From Treponema sp. (GTDB lineage Bacteria; Spirochaetota; Spirochaetia; Treponematales; Treponemataceae): a stretch of DNA of 23,170 bases. Within the stretch, counting starts at the first letter, position 1; every line of letters starts with the position of its first letter. The notes beneath the pieces were generated by a model. That model made no database searches. It was not told where the DNA came from and was given only the letters and a program-made list of their open reading frames with translations. A program made the translations under genes and the position numbers. Location: NCBI GenBank assembly GCA_016293915.1, contig JAEDCY010000040.1, positions 1-23,170 on the forward strand. The letters run 5' to 3'. Below, one piece after another: positions 1 through 6,852 of this stretch.

Positions 1-128
1 CTTCCGTTATCCTTCCTTATGAATATGAGCATGAATGTAATTTGATTTTGAATCCCCTGCATGAAGATTTCAAAAAAGTATTTATCAACGAAGTTCATGA
101 TTTTTCTTTTGATGTTCGGTTGATGTGA
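1..128 (+). CDS. RES-domain protein, C-terminal end (5' truncated by window edge)
   Basis: The frame beginning at base 3 is open to a TGA at 126-128 and encodes about 41 residues. These contain NPLHEDFKKV followed by FSFDVRLM at the very end. This is the usual C-terminal pattern of RES-domain proteins (NPxHPDF...FxFDxRL). RES proteins are the toxin halves of Xre-RES toxin-antitoxin pairs, and characterised members degrade NAD+. The catalytic Arg and Glu lie upstream and outside the window, as would an Xre-type antitoxin gene, so neither intactness nor toxicity can be judged. The family call rests only on this tail. Confidence 0.6.
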   Translation, partial: SVILPYEYEHECNLILNPLHEDFKKVFINEVHDFSFDVRLM

Positions 129-144
129 ACATCAATTCAATATA

Positions 145-175
145 AAAAACAGCAGAGCCGTGTGACTCTGCTGTT
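145..175 (-). terminator. Intrinsic terminator downstream of serA
   Basis: AACAGCAGAG (148-157) pairs perfectly with CTCTGCTGTT (166-175) around an 8-base loop. On the minus strand the stem is followed by a T-run (145-149 read in reverse). It lies about 65 bp past the serA stop. It may also serve the plus-strand RES gene, although its T-tract in that direction is weak. Confidence 0.75.
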
Positions 176-239
176 CAGGTTTTATATGACTTTTTTGTTT
201 TTTAATGAATCGGTTCGGCCTGTGGCCTTGCAATGACGG

Positions 240-1421
240 TTAGCCGAAAATTGGTCTAACGCGATTTACAGTATCACAAGCTGCAAGCTTTGCGATGATG
301 TCATCGGTTACAACGCCGTCTACATCGATGATGTTGTAAGCTACGTCGCCGCGAGCCTGGTTGATGAATGAGCTGATGTTGAGCTTTGCTTCACCAAGAA
401 TTGTTGTGAACTTAGAGATTGTATCAGGAATGTTTTTGTGGCTGATACAAAGACGAGTTCCGCCTGCCGGAATAGGGTTGTCTGTAACAGTTTTTGGGAA
501 GTTTACAGAGTTTACGATATTTCCATTTTCGAGGAAGTCCTTGAGCTGAGCAGATGCCATAATTGCACAGTTGTCTTCTGCTTCTGGAGTTGATGCTCCA
601 AGGTGAGGCATACAAACAACCTTTGGATGATTCAAAAGTTCTTCTGCTACAAAGTCTGTGATGAGGCAGCTTACTTTTCCTGAATCCAGGGCTGCAAGAA
701 TGTCTGCATTGTTTACAAGACCACCGCGGGCAATGTTGATAATTCGAACACCGTCCTTCATATTCTTGATAGAAGATGCATTAATCATTCCCTTTGTGTC
801 GTTTGTCTGTGGAACGTGGAGTGTTAGATAATCACACTTCGCATAGAGGCTATCCAAAGTCTCAGCAATCTTTACTTTCTTATCAAGCTTAAGAGCAGCG
901 TTTACAGAAAGGAATGGGTCGTAGCCCCAAACGTCCATGCCAAAGTGGAGAGCAAGGTTAGCAACCATAGCACCAATAGCACCAAGTCCGATTACGCCGA
1001 GAGTTTTTCCCATCAGTTCAGGACCAACAAACTGGCTCTTACCTTTTTCTGCCAGGGCAGGGATTTCGTCTCCCTTTCCTGCTAAGCCGTTTGCCCATTT
1101 GTTAGCTTCGATTACAGGGCGGCTGGAAAGCAAAAGTGCGAGGAGAACAAGCTCCTTTACAGCGTTTGCGTTGGCACCAGGAGTGTTGAATACAACAACG
1201 CCCTTTTCTGTGAGCTCTGGAATTGGAATATTGTTAGTTCCGGCACCTGCGCGGGCAACAGCCTTTACATTGTCAGAAAGCTGCATGTCGTGCATTTCTG
1301 CAGAACGTACAAGAATAGCATCCGGATTATTGATTTCAGATGCGATTTCATAATTATCACGGTCGAGCTGGTTTAAGCCGACGCTGGCAATTTTGTTTAA
1401 TGTCTGAATTTTGAATGACAT
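240..1421 (-). CDS. serA: D-3-phosphoglycerate dehydrogenase (short ACT-domain form)
   Basis: Cytosolic enzyme that oxidises 3-phosphoglycerate to 3-phosphohydroxypyruvate with NAD+, the first step of serine synthesis. The 393-residue protein has a substrate-binding domain split around a Rossmann domain. GLGAIG (145-150) is the NAD-binding glycine motif, with D168 of YDPF near the strand that contacts the ribose. Catalytic residues are visible as R232 in ARGG, Glu in FVAEE (about 260) and H273 in MPHLG. A C-terminal ACT domain (about 322-393) suggests allosteric control, possibly by serine. The length fits the short type without the extra intervening domain. The start has a GGAGAA ribosome site 7 bases upstream. 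serC lies upstream on the same strand, separated by a palindromic repeat. Confidence 0.93.
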   Translation of the reverse strand: MSFKIQTLNKIASVGLNQLDRDNYEIASEINNPDAILVRSAEMHDMQLSDNVKAVARAGAGTNNIPIPELTEKGVVVFNTPGANANAVKELVLLALLLSSRPVIEANKWANGLAGKGDEIPALAEKGKSQFVGPELMGKTLGVIGLGAIGAMVANLALHFGMDVWGYDPFLSVNAALKLDKKVKIAETLDSLYAKCDYLTLHVPQTNDTKGMINASSIKNMKDGVRIINIARGGLVNNADILAALDSGKVSCLITDFVAEELLNHPKVVCMPHLGASTPEAEDNCAIMASAQLKDFLENGNIVNSVNFPKTVTDNPIPAGGTRLCISHKNIPDTISKFTTILGEAKLNISSFINQARGDVAYNIIDVDGVVTDDIIAKLAACDTVNRVRPIFG

Positions 1422-1443
1422 GATTTATTTCTCCATAATTTAT

Positions 1444-1534
1444 TGATTAGCAATTAGCTATTAGCTGTTAGCGGTTAGCTTTGTAATTGCTAACTGCTAA
1501 TAGCTAATTGCTAATAGCTAATTGCTTGTAGCTA
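1444..1534. repeat. Heptad palindrome of TTAGC units ('empty' copy)
   Basis: The serA-serC gap is almost entirely a large imperfect palindrome. The left half has five 7-bp units of form RTTAGCN (ATTAGCA, ATTAGCT, ATTAGCT, GTTAGCG, GTTAGCT). After a short TTGTA spacer the right half is the complementary series (TGCTAAC, TGCTAAT, AGCTAAT and so on). The last unit merges with the TAG stop codon of serC at 1532-1534. The same unit flanks a GC-rich block between rex and serC. The repeat could fold as RNA in a serC-serA transcript. Confidence 0.8.
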
Positions 1535-2665
1535 GTTCTCTGCAGCGAACTTCTTCATAAACTCAACGAGAGCCTTAACTCCGTCGAGAGTCATAGCATT
1601 ATAGATAGAAGCGCGCATACCACCAACAAGGCGGTGACCCTTGAGGTTTACCAGTCCTGCAGCAGCAGCGGCTTTTACGAACTTGTCGTTGATTTCCTTT
1701 TCTTTTGCGGCAGCGGCTTCGTCGTCTGCGGCGTGGTCACTGTACTTTGTGAGGAATGGAACGTTCATCAAGGAGCGGCTTCCAACCTCAGTTGTTGCGT
1801 GGTAGAAGTTGCCTTCGTTGTTGTCGAGGTAGTTGTAAAGGTAATCAGCCTTTTCCTTGTTGCGCTTGAGCATTCCTTCTGCTCCGCCGTTTGCTTCAAT
1901 CCAGTGTAAAACTTTTCCAAGCACGTAGATAGTGTAGCATGGAGGAGTATTGTACATAGAATCATTATCAGCATGAGTTTTGTAGCAGAGCATAGTAGGA
2001 GTTCCGGCACGGCAGTTTTCGGGTTCACAAATTAAATCTTCGCGGATGATTACGAGAGTAACGCCGGCAGGAGCCAGGTTCTTCTGAGCACCAGCAAAAA
2101 GCAAACCGAACTTGCTAACGTCCAAAGGCTCACTCAAAACGCAGGAAGAAATATCAGCTACCAATGGGATGTTTCCGCAGTCAGGAATGTACTCGTAGTG
2201 AGTTCCCATAATTGTGTTGTTGAAGCAGATGTAAGCGTAGTCATAGTCGCCTTCAATCTTTTCAACCCTTGGAATGTAAGAATAATTCTTGTCTTTGCTG
2301 CTTGCAATAATATCAACATCAACGCCAAGCTTTTTAGCCTCAGCAGCAGCCTTCTTTGCCCAGACACCAGTTTCGATGTAAGCAGCCTTTCCAGTGTGAA
2401 TGCCCAAATTTTCAGCAACCATAGCAAACTGAGTAGAACCGCCGCCCTGAACAAAAAGCACCTTGTAGTTATCAGGCACGTTCATTAATTTGCGAACCAT
2501 AGCCTCAGCATCCTGAATGATTGGCTCATAAGCCTTAGAACGGTGGCTCATTTCCATTACCGACTGGCCTGTTCCATTGTAATCCATCATTTCAGCTGCA
2601 CAAGCATTCAAAACCTCTTCCGGCAGGCAGCTAGGTCCCGCACTAAAATTGTACACTCTTGCCAT
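1532..2665 (-). CDS. serC: Phosphoserine aminotransferase
   Basis: PLP enzyme converting 3-phosphohydroxypyruvate and glutamate to phosphoserine and 2-oxoglutarate, the second step of serine synthesis. It may also act in pyridoxal phosphate synthesis. At 377 residues it is slightly longer than the usual 360. The N-terminal NFSAGPSCLP and QGGGSTQF (73-80) are family signatures. The Schiff-base lysine is K195 in FAGAQKNLAPAG, where the family usually has YAGAQKNxGPAG. The substrate Arg patch near HRLVGGMRASIYNA is present. A GGAG ribosome site precedes the ATG. It is followed by serA on the same strand, so the two probably form one pathway unit, interrupted by the heptad repeat at its stop codon. 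No phosphoserine phosphatase gene is visible. Confidence 0.94.
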   Translation of the reverse strand: MARVYNFSAGPSCLPEEVLNACAAEMMDYNGTGQSVMEMSHRSKAYEPIIQDAEAMVRKLMNVPDNYKVLFVQGGGSTQFAMVAENLGIHTGKAAYIETGVWAKKAAAEAKKLGVDVDIIASSKDKNYSYIPRVEKIEGDYDYAYICFNNTIMGTHYEYIPDCGNIPLVADISSCVLSEPLDVSKFGLLFAGAQKNLAPAGVTLVIIREDLICEPENCRAGTPTMLCYKTHADNDSMYNTPPCYTIYVLGKVLHWIEANGGAEGMLKRNKEKADYLYNYLDNNEGNFYHATTEVGSRSLMNVPFLTKYSDHAADDEAAAAKEKEINDKFVKAAAAAGLVNLKGHRLVGGMRASIYNAMTLDGVKALVEFMKKFAAEN

Positions 2666-2689
2666 ACATCGACTCCTTTGTCTTTTATT

Positions 2690-2846
2690 TAGCTGTTAGC
2701 TATTAGCCATTAGCAGTTAGCTAGGAGGGGGAAGTCTCCCCCTCGCTCCAGCCCGCGCTGCGGTCTTCCGCTACCCCTTCTAGCGGGGGACACCCCCGCA
2801 ACGCCCCCGTTTAAACGGGCTAATGGCTAACAGCTAAATGCTAATT
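2690..2846. repeat. Composite repeat: TTAGC heptads flanking a GC-rich hairpin core
   Basis: Left arm 2690-2723 has five TTAGCNN heptads. The right arm 2817-2846 has the complementary GCTAANN series. Between them (about 2722-2815) sits a GC-rich core with hairpins GGGGGA/TCCCCC (2727-2742) and GCGGGGG/CCCCCGC. The core recurs at about 20308-20390. The right arm runs into the rex gene and provides its last two codons and stop (AGC AAT TAG). It sits between rex and serC, so the serC promoter must lie inside or beside it, or serC is transcribed through it. Confidence 0.85.
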
Positions 2847-3449
2847 GCTTATAATCTTCAGAGAATTCAAAATACTCAAATTCTCAAGCTTAACATTTTC
2901 AGGAACTCGCAAAACCGAGTTCGTCATATTTACAATCCCCGTAATTCCAGCCTTTACCAGCCTGTCGCACATAACCTGTGCATCCTTGTCGGCCACCGTC
3001 AGAATCGCAAGCCGGATATTTTCTTTTTTTATTACCCAGCTCATTTCTGTTGCAGGGTAGAGAGGGAATGTAGAGCGGAGAATCTCAACGCGGTTTACGT
3101 TTGAGTCAAAGCCCGCCTTAATCTTAAAAACGCTTCCTTCGGTGGTTGCGTCATCAAGCAGGGCCGCTCCAAGTCTGTTCAAGCCCAAAATGCAACAGTT
3201 GACTTCTTTAGATTCAAAGCCGAGTGCCAGACTTATTGCTTCCTGCAAATCGTCTTTAAGGTACCCGTTTGAAATTCCTTTGTTGTATCCAAGCAGCCAG
3301 AGGTCGTGACGAATCAGCGAATCTTTCCAACCGGTAATCTCACTGATCTGCACCGAAGTTATTTTTTTGCTCTGCCAGCTTTGCAAAAGATTCTGCAAAA
3401 TCAGCATACGTTTTCTGGTTACTTCTGGAAGCTCAACAATTGCGCTCAT
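2841..3449 (-). CDS. rex: Rex-family redox-sensing transcriptional repressor
   Basis: The 202 residues match Rex in length and layout. An N-terminal winged helix (about 8-75) contains ISEITGWKDSLIRHDLWLLG, equivalent to the ISSxxLAxxxxxxxxxIRKDLSYFG region. A Rossmann domain and the C-terminal domain-swap helix follow. Rex binds DNA when NADH/NAD+ is low and controls fermentation and redox genes. AGFDSN corresponds to the conserved AxFD segment, and TVADKDAQVMCDRLVKAGITGIVN to the AQxxADxLVxAGIKGIxN stretch. The glycine motif is atypical: GLNRLG replaces the usual GAGNLG, so the second glycine is missing. The start has a strong GGGGGAAAG ribosome site. A Rex-type operator and promoter lie upstream (3513-3562), which suggests autoregulation. 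The final codons and stop come from the heptad repeat. Confidence 0.85.
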   Translation of the reverse strand: MSAIVELPEVTRKRMLILQNLLQSWQSKKITSVQISEITGWKDSLIRHDLWLLGYNKGISNGYLKDDLQEAISLALGFESKEVNCCILGLNRLGAALLDDATTEGSVFKIKAGFDSNVNRVEILRSTFPLYPATEMSWVIKKENIRLAILTVADKDAQVMCDRLVKAGITGIVNMTNSVLRVPENVKLENLSILNSLKIISN

Positions 3450-3512
3450 TATAGGCTTTCCCCCTGTCTTGTGGAATTGAATTTCAGAGACAAAAGTGTG
3501 AATTTTGAGGAA

Positions 3513-3541
3513 ATCTTATCAAAAAAGCGTGAATTTTGCAA
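3513..3541 (-). promoter_or_regulatory. rex promoter
   Basis: On the minus strand TTGCAA (3536-3541), a 17-bp spacer and TAAGAT (3513-3518) form a good sigma70-like promoter. It lies 64 bp before the rex ATG. The Rex-like operator is 3 bp upstream of the -35 box. Confidence 0.5.
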
Positions 3542-3544
3542 ATA

Positions 3545-3562
3545 TTGTTAAAAATCTAACAA
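3545..3562. promoter_or_regulatory. Rex operator candidate
   Basis: TTGTTAAAAATCTAACAA is an 18-bp inverted repeat with half-sites TTGTTAA and TTGTTAG. It differs by one base from the TTGTTAA-N4-TTAACAA form of the Rex box. Its place immediately upstream of the rex promoter fits negative autoregulation. Confidence 0.65.
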
Positions 3563-3789
3563 TAATGTAATTAAAAGAACTGGCAGAGGCCGGCTTTGCT
3601 TGCCGACAATACGCTAATTATTTGGGAAAATATATTTTCATACCAGAACGGTGTTTGGAACATCTTTAAGGGCAGAAGAAAGAACCGGAGTGATTGTAAG
3701 CAGGATAAAACCAATCAGTGTTTCTTTAATATCCAAAATATGCAGCTGAACTAGAGTAACCCAGCTCACAAAAAAAAAGCAGAAGATAT
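3563..3789. other. Intergenic stretch, no gene supported
   Basis: Between the rex operator and the lytic transglycosylase terminator there is no ORF I can defend. A 71-codon minus frame (3638-3853) overlaps the terminator and starts inside it. Its downstream part (about 3638-3780) has a hydrophobic stretch that could be the tail of a decayed membrane-protein gene, but no family is recognisable. Confidence 0.4.
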
Positions 3790-3842
3790 GGTTAAAAAAA
3801 AGAGGACCCGGAAAAACTATAAAAACCGGACCCTCAAAAAAA
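3790..3842 (-). terminator. Intrinsic terminator after the lytic transglycosylase gene
   Basis: GAGG..CCGG and CCGG..CCTC arms (roughly 3802-3834) form a stem with a two-base mismatch around an A/T-rich loop. A-runs on both sides give T-tracts in either direction. It begins about 20 bp past the minus-strand gene's stop. Confidence 0.7.
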
Positions 3843-3858
3843 TTAGGAGGCAAATTAA

Positions 3859-4641
3859 TTAACGTGCGTAAGCAACTGTGATTCCAGGTGTAATCTGTGT
3901 CTCAAAGTAAGACGCAACCTGTTCCTCGAACAGCTGATCAAGCATCTTCTGGTATGACATGATTTTACCAACATAGTTCAAAGTAGACTGTGGAGTCTTG
4001 TTTGAACGAACACGGCCTGTTCCCGCATTGTACATTGCCAATGCAGAAACCTCGTTTCCGGCTGTGTTCAGGCAAAACTTAAGATGCGACATACCATATT
4101 TTGAACTAACGAACGGGTCAAAAAAATCTGTTTCCGAAAGAGCGGGAAAGGAGTTGCTGTTTAACTGAAACAAGCCCCGATCAATCGTTGTGTTCGCATT
4201 CCTGTTCGTTGCGTTCGTATTATAATTACTTTCTGTATGCGCTAATGAAAACGCAAGAGAAAGTGGAATATCATTTTTTTCAGCTTCTGTAAGAATAGCC
4301 TGAGTTACCTCGCGGCTTCCAGTAATCTGGAAGTAGAACCATTCTACTGCTGTACGTGATAACGGCTGACGGTAAAGTGCAAGTCCGCTATCGTAATCGT
4401 CTGTAAGACGATTTAAAGAAACTTCAGAAAAATAATCCTGAAAAGCTGCTGAAAGCTCTTCTTCGGTTTCCTCAGACAAATCTATTATTGTCAAAGGCTC
4501 AGCTGTTACTGGCTGAACCGGTTCCGATGCATTAGGCAGTAACAAATATACAAGAACAGCAGCAGATGCTAAAACAATGCACAAAAATGCAGTGAGGAAC
4601 CATGTACCCGCAAGTCTGTTCTGTTCATGTTTAGACTGCAT
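3859..4641 (-). CDS. Membrane-anchored lytic transglycosylase, SLT domain
   Basis: A 260-residue protein with a short basic cytoplasmic N-terminus, one transmembrane segment (about 14-35) and a periplasmic linker rich in Pro and Glu. The C-terminal half (about 112-245) is an SLT/GH23-like domain. Family landmarks are SLAHTESNYN, with catalytic Glu137; DRGLFQLN (154-161), equivalent to GLMQL; and AMYNAGTGRV (202-211), equivalent to AYNAGxGxV. Such enzymes cleave the MurNAc-GlcNAc bond of peptidoglycan to give 1,6-anhydro ends and work in wall remodelling or secretion-system assembly. The start has an AAGGGGA ribosome site. It is followed by a terminator and has no visible operon partner, so it is probably monocistronic. 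Subfamily and biological role are not resolved. Confidence 0.85.
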   Translation of the reverse strand: MQSKHEQNRLAGTWFLTAFLCIVLASAAVLVYLLLPNASEPVQPVTAEPLTIIDLSEETEEELSAAFQDYFSEVSLNRLTDDYDSGLALYRQPLSRTAVEWFYFQITGSREVTQAILTEAEKNDIPLSLAFSLAHTESNYNTNATNRNANTTIDRGLFQLNSNSFPALSETDFFDPFVSSKYGMSHLKFCLNTAGNEVSALAMYNAGTGRVRSNKTPQSTLNYVGKIMSYQKMLDQLFEEQVASYFETQITPGITVAYAR

Positions 4642-4788
4642 AACTTTTCCCCTTGCTCTCTCGTAGTTGCGCTGTATAATGCCACAAATGAAAATTTAAA
4701 TCAAGAGATTTTTGAAGAAAATTAGGGAATTTTAGCGAAAATTTACATTTTCTTCGCAAATAATGCGGTTTATTGCGGTACGTTACAA

Positions 4789-5229
4789 TCAGTATACCGC
4801 AATGTCATCTGATAGAGGATTTTCTGCCTTAGTGAAATAGATGTACTGTGCATGCTTTATGGCAAGAGTGTCCATAAAAGCCTGTTTGTCTTTGAGTTGT
4901 GGAACAAGCTCAAGACCGGCAACACTTGTGCAGTCTTTTACGCGGCGAGCAGTATGATTATAAGCATTTATAAAAAGCTCTTCGTCTTCCGGAGATTCGA
5001 GAGGCTTATCTACAACTGGAACAAGTACGGCAAAGCTTTCTGAAGTTTCCATGGCTTTCAGCTGCTCGCGGAGGGAGGCCAGATATTCTTCGTTGTAGGC
5101 TTCTGGTTCGAGTTCTACTGTACTCCAGGGAATGTCAATTCTTTTAAGGGTAGAGGTATCAACCTCAGAATTATCTGCTATTTTATAAAGTTTCTTGTTT
5201 TTTACTGTAAAAATCGGGTCGAGTTTCAT
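4789..5229 (-). CDS. Hypothetical protein, 146 residues
   Basis: I do not recognise this protein. It starts MKLDPIFTVK and is soluble and acidic, with no signal peptide, membrane segment or cysteine motif. Segments such as ELEPEAYNEEYLASLREQL and FINAYNHTARRVKDCTSVAGLELVP look like amphipathic helices of a folded domain, and it ends at DDIAVY. The frame stays open to an ATG at 5319, but those extra 30 residues are encoded by the palindromic repeat at 5251-5368. The ATG at 5229 has a GAGGAA ribosome site and is preferred. Its stop codon lies in an inverted repeat (GCGGTA...TACCGC, about 4776-4800). The gene stands alone between the transglycosylase and ptsN. Confidence 0.65.
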   Translation of the reverse strand: MKLDPIFTVKNKKLYKIADNSEVDTSTLKRIDIPWSTVELEPEAYNEEYLASLREQLKAMETSESFAVLVPVVDKPLESPEDEELFINAYNHTARRVKDCTSVAGLELVPQLKDKQAFMDTLAIKHAQYIYFTKAENPLSDDIAVY

Positions 5230-5250
5230 GTGCCATTCCTCAAAATAATT

Positions 5251-5368
5251 GTCATTCCGAACTTGATGCTGACCCCCTTCGCAGCATAGCTGCTCGGAGA
5301 CTCGCTTAAAATGCTCCACTGGAGCATTTTATCGGCTTGCAGCCGTCGCTCCCTAAGTTCAGCATGAC
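5251..5368. repeat. Palindromic intergenic repeat (about 118 bp), MITE-like
   Basis: The ends are imperfect inverted repeats: GTCATTCCGAACTT at 5251-5264, and the complement of GTCATGCTGAACTT ending at 5368. Inside are three hairpins: GCAGC/GCTGC (5281-5293), a perfect 11-bp stem AAAATGCTCCA/TGGAGCATTTT (5308-5330) and CGGCT/AGCCG (5333-5345). Related 'GTCATGCTGAAC' repeats are common in many bacterial genomes. It lies upstream of the hypothetical gene and supplies a spurious upstream ATG at 5319. Confidence 0.7.
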
Positions 5369-5381
5369 GTGTGTGTTTGCC

Positions 5382-5420
5382 AAAAAAAAAAGACCTTCAC
5401 GCAGGGCATAAAGGTCTTGA
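5382..5420 (-). terminator. Intrinsic terminator of ptsN
   Basis: AAGACCTT (5390-5397) pairs with AAGGTCTT (5411-5418) around a 13-base loop. On the minus strand it is followed by a run of at least eight T. It lies about 20 bp after the ptsN stop. Confidence 0.85.
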
Positions 5421-5440
5421 AAAATCAAATTTATATAATC

Positions 5441-5887
5441 CTATTCAGTAAGAATGCGGATTACTTCAGCCTTATCCTGTGTATCAAGAATTTCCTGACG
5501 CTTTTCAGGGCTCTTGAACAAAAGACTTACTTCAGCAAGGAACTGAAGATGAGGACCAGTCTTGTTTATTGGAGACAAAGTCATAATAAAAATGCGGCAT
5601 GGTTCCTGATCCAATGAGTCAAAATCAACAGGATTATCAGAAATACCAATGCAGGCAACCAAATCTTTTACTGTGTCAGTTTTTCCGTGTGGAATAGCGA
5701 TACCGTGCTTCATACCAGTAGACATCTTGCGCTCGCGGTCCAAAACACATTCGCGTGCAGCATTCTTGTCTGTAACCTTACCAGCTTTGAACAAAACATC
5801 AATCATTTCATCTACGATTTGTTCTTTTGTTGTGCCTTTTAAGTGAAGGTTTACTGTGTCTGTTGTTAATACTGTTCTTAAGTCCAT
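5441..5887 (-). CDS. ptsN: PTS EIIA domain protein, PtsN/fructose type
   Basis: A 148-residue single-domain protein of the EIIA-2 (fructose/mannitol/nitrogen) family. The phosphoacceptor is His67 in GIAIPHGK, preceded by the usual MKH segment, and PHLQFLAEVSLLFKSPEKR matches the C-terminal helix region. Stand-alone EIIA proteins of this type usually take phosphate from HPr/NPr and act in regulation rather than sugar transport. No EIIB or EIIC gene is nearby, which favours a regulatory role. The ATG at 5887 cannot move upstream, because a TAA lies in frame 12 bases before it, and no ribosome site is present. The -10 box is 6 bases from the ATG, so the mRNA is probably leaderless. A terminator follows, so it is monocistronic. 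Confidence 0.88.
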   Translation of the reverse strand: MDLRTVLTTDTVNLHLKGTTKEQIVDEMIDVLFKAGKVTDKNAARECVLDRERKMSTGMKHGIAIPHGKTDTVKDLVACIGISDNPVDFDSLDQEPCRIFIMTLSPINKTGPHLQFLAEVSLLFKSPEKRQEILDTQDKAEVIRILTE

Positions 5888-5893
5888 ATTTTT

Positions 5894-5922
5894 ATATTAT
5901 TTCCACTTGCAAAACTTGTCAA
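5894..5922 (-). promoter_or_regulatory. Strong ptsN promoter giving a leaderless mRNA
   Basis: On the minus strand TTGACA (5917-5922), a 17-bp spacer and TAATAT (5894-5899) are near consensus. Only 6 bases separate the -10 box from the ATG, so the expected transcription start is at the start codon itself. Confidence 0.75.
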
Positions 5923-6014
5923 GGGTAAAACTACCCATAAATGAAGAAAATGTTATAAAAATGATGAGGACAAAGAATTGTCATGCTGATTAAGAAAGCA
6001 GCTTCTGAATGAAA

Positions 6015-6848
6015 CTAGATGTTTACAAATGGATTCCAGAAACGGCTTCCGTCAATATAGGTCACAAACAGGGCAAGACCAGTAAAAAGTATGGTGAAAA
6101 TAATGACAATCCAGTCTGGAGTTTTGAGTTTCTTTGCAGAATACCAGGTACGGCCTTCTTCTTTCCCAAATCCACGTAATTCCATAGCGTTACTTACAGA
6201 ATCTATTTTTTCCATGCTGCTGAAAATCAAAGGAAATAAAATAGCGCTCATATTGAAGAGGCGGGAAAAAATGTTTGCTTTAGAAGACATTTCAATTCCA
6301 CGGGCTTCCTGGGCATTTTTGATTTTATTGAAATCTGATTGAACATCAGGAACATAACGCAAAGAAATTGCAACTGAATAACAGACTGTGTAGGGTAGTT
6401 TGATTCTGTTAAGACTTGCAGCAAATTCGCTTGGATTTGTAGAAGTAATAAACATAAAAACAGAAGGTACAATTGTACAGTATTTCAAAATAATATTAAG
6501 TTCATAAAACAACTGTTCCGAAGTCATAAAATATTTTCCGGCAATATGAAAAAGCTCTGTCCTGCTGTCATAAATCTTACAGCCTTCAAAAGGCGAAAAC
6601 AGAAAAATTGCTGTAACATTCAAAAGCAGAAAGACAAGAATGAAAATAAAAATTGAGCGAACCTGTTTCCAGTCGGTTTTTGAGAGTTTAAAACAGATTA
6701 TGCTGATGACAAGCATGGCTGCAAGAACTCGGGTGTCGTAAGTGAGCATGCTGGTAATTGTCCAGAGGAGAAAGAAAATCAGTTTTGTGAGACCGCTGAG
6801 TCTGTGGATAAAACAGTCTTTTTCAACATAAGAAATTATTTTTGCCAT
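6015..6848 (-). CDS. ecfT: ECF transporter transmembrane component EcfT
   Basis: A 277-residue integral membrane protein with several hydrophobic helices (about 21-35, 41-54, 66-85, 115-135, 150-165, 245-263). It carries the two short EcfT coupling motifs that contact the ATPases: ARG in NAQEARGIEM (182-184) and LRG in NAMELRGFG (224-226). EcfT couples ATP hydrolysis to toppling of the substrate-binding S component. It begins 4 bp after the ecfA stop codon, so the two are co-transcribed and probably translationally coupled. No convincing terminator follows. Confidence 0.88.
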   Translation of the reverse strand: MAKIISYVEKDCFIHRLSGLTKLIFFLLWTITSMLTYDTRVLAAMLVISIICFKLSKTDWKQVRSIFIFILVFLLLNVTAIFLFSPFEGCKIYDSRTELFHIAGKYFMTSEQLFYELNIILKYCTIVPSVFMFITSTNPSEFAASLNRIKLPYTVCYSVAISLRYVPDVQSDFNKIKNAQEARGIEMSSKANIFSRLFNMSAILFPLIFSSMEKIDSVSNAMELRGFGKEEGRTWYSAKKLKTPDWIVIIFTILFTGLALFVTYIDGSRFWNPFVNI

Positions 6849-6852
6849 AAAA

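Noticed and set aside
937..1353. 138-codon plus-strand open frame in serA
   Set aside because: Antisense to a well-conserved dehydrogenase; no domain or start signal.
1444..1534. CRISPR-like or simple tandem array
   Set aside because: Units are 7 bp without spacers and reverse orientation at the centre, so it is a palindrome, not a CRISPR array.
3638..3853. 71-codon minus-strand hydrophobic open frame
   Set aside because: Its start and first 20 codons are the terminator of the transglycosylase gene; there is no ribosome site. A decayed membrane gene further in cannot be excluded but is not supported.
5230..5319. N-terminal extension of the hypothetical gene
   Set aside because: Encoded by a palindromic repeat; the internal ATG at 5229 has a good ribosome site.
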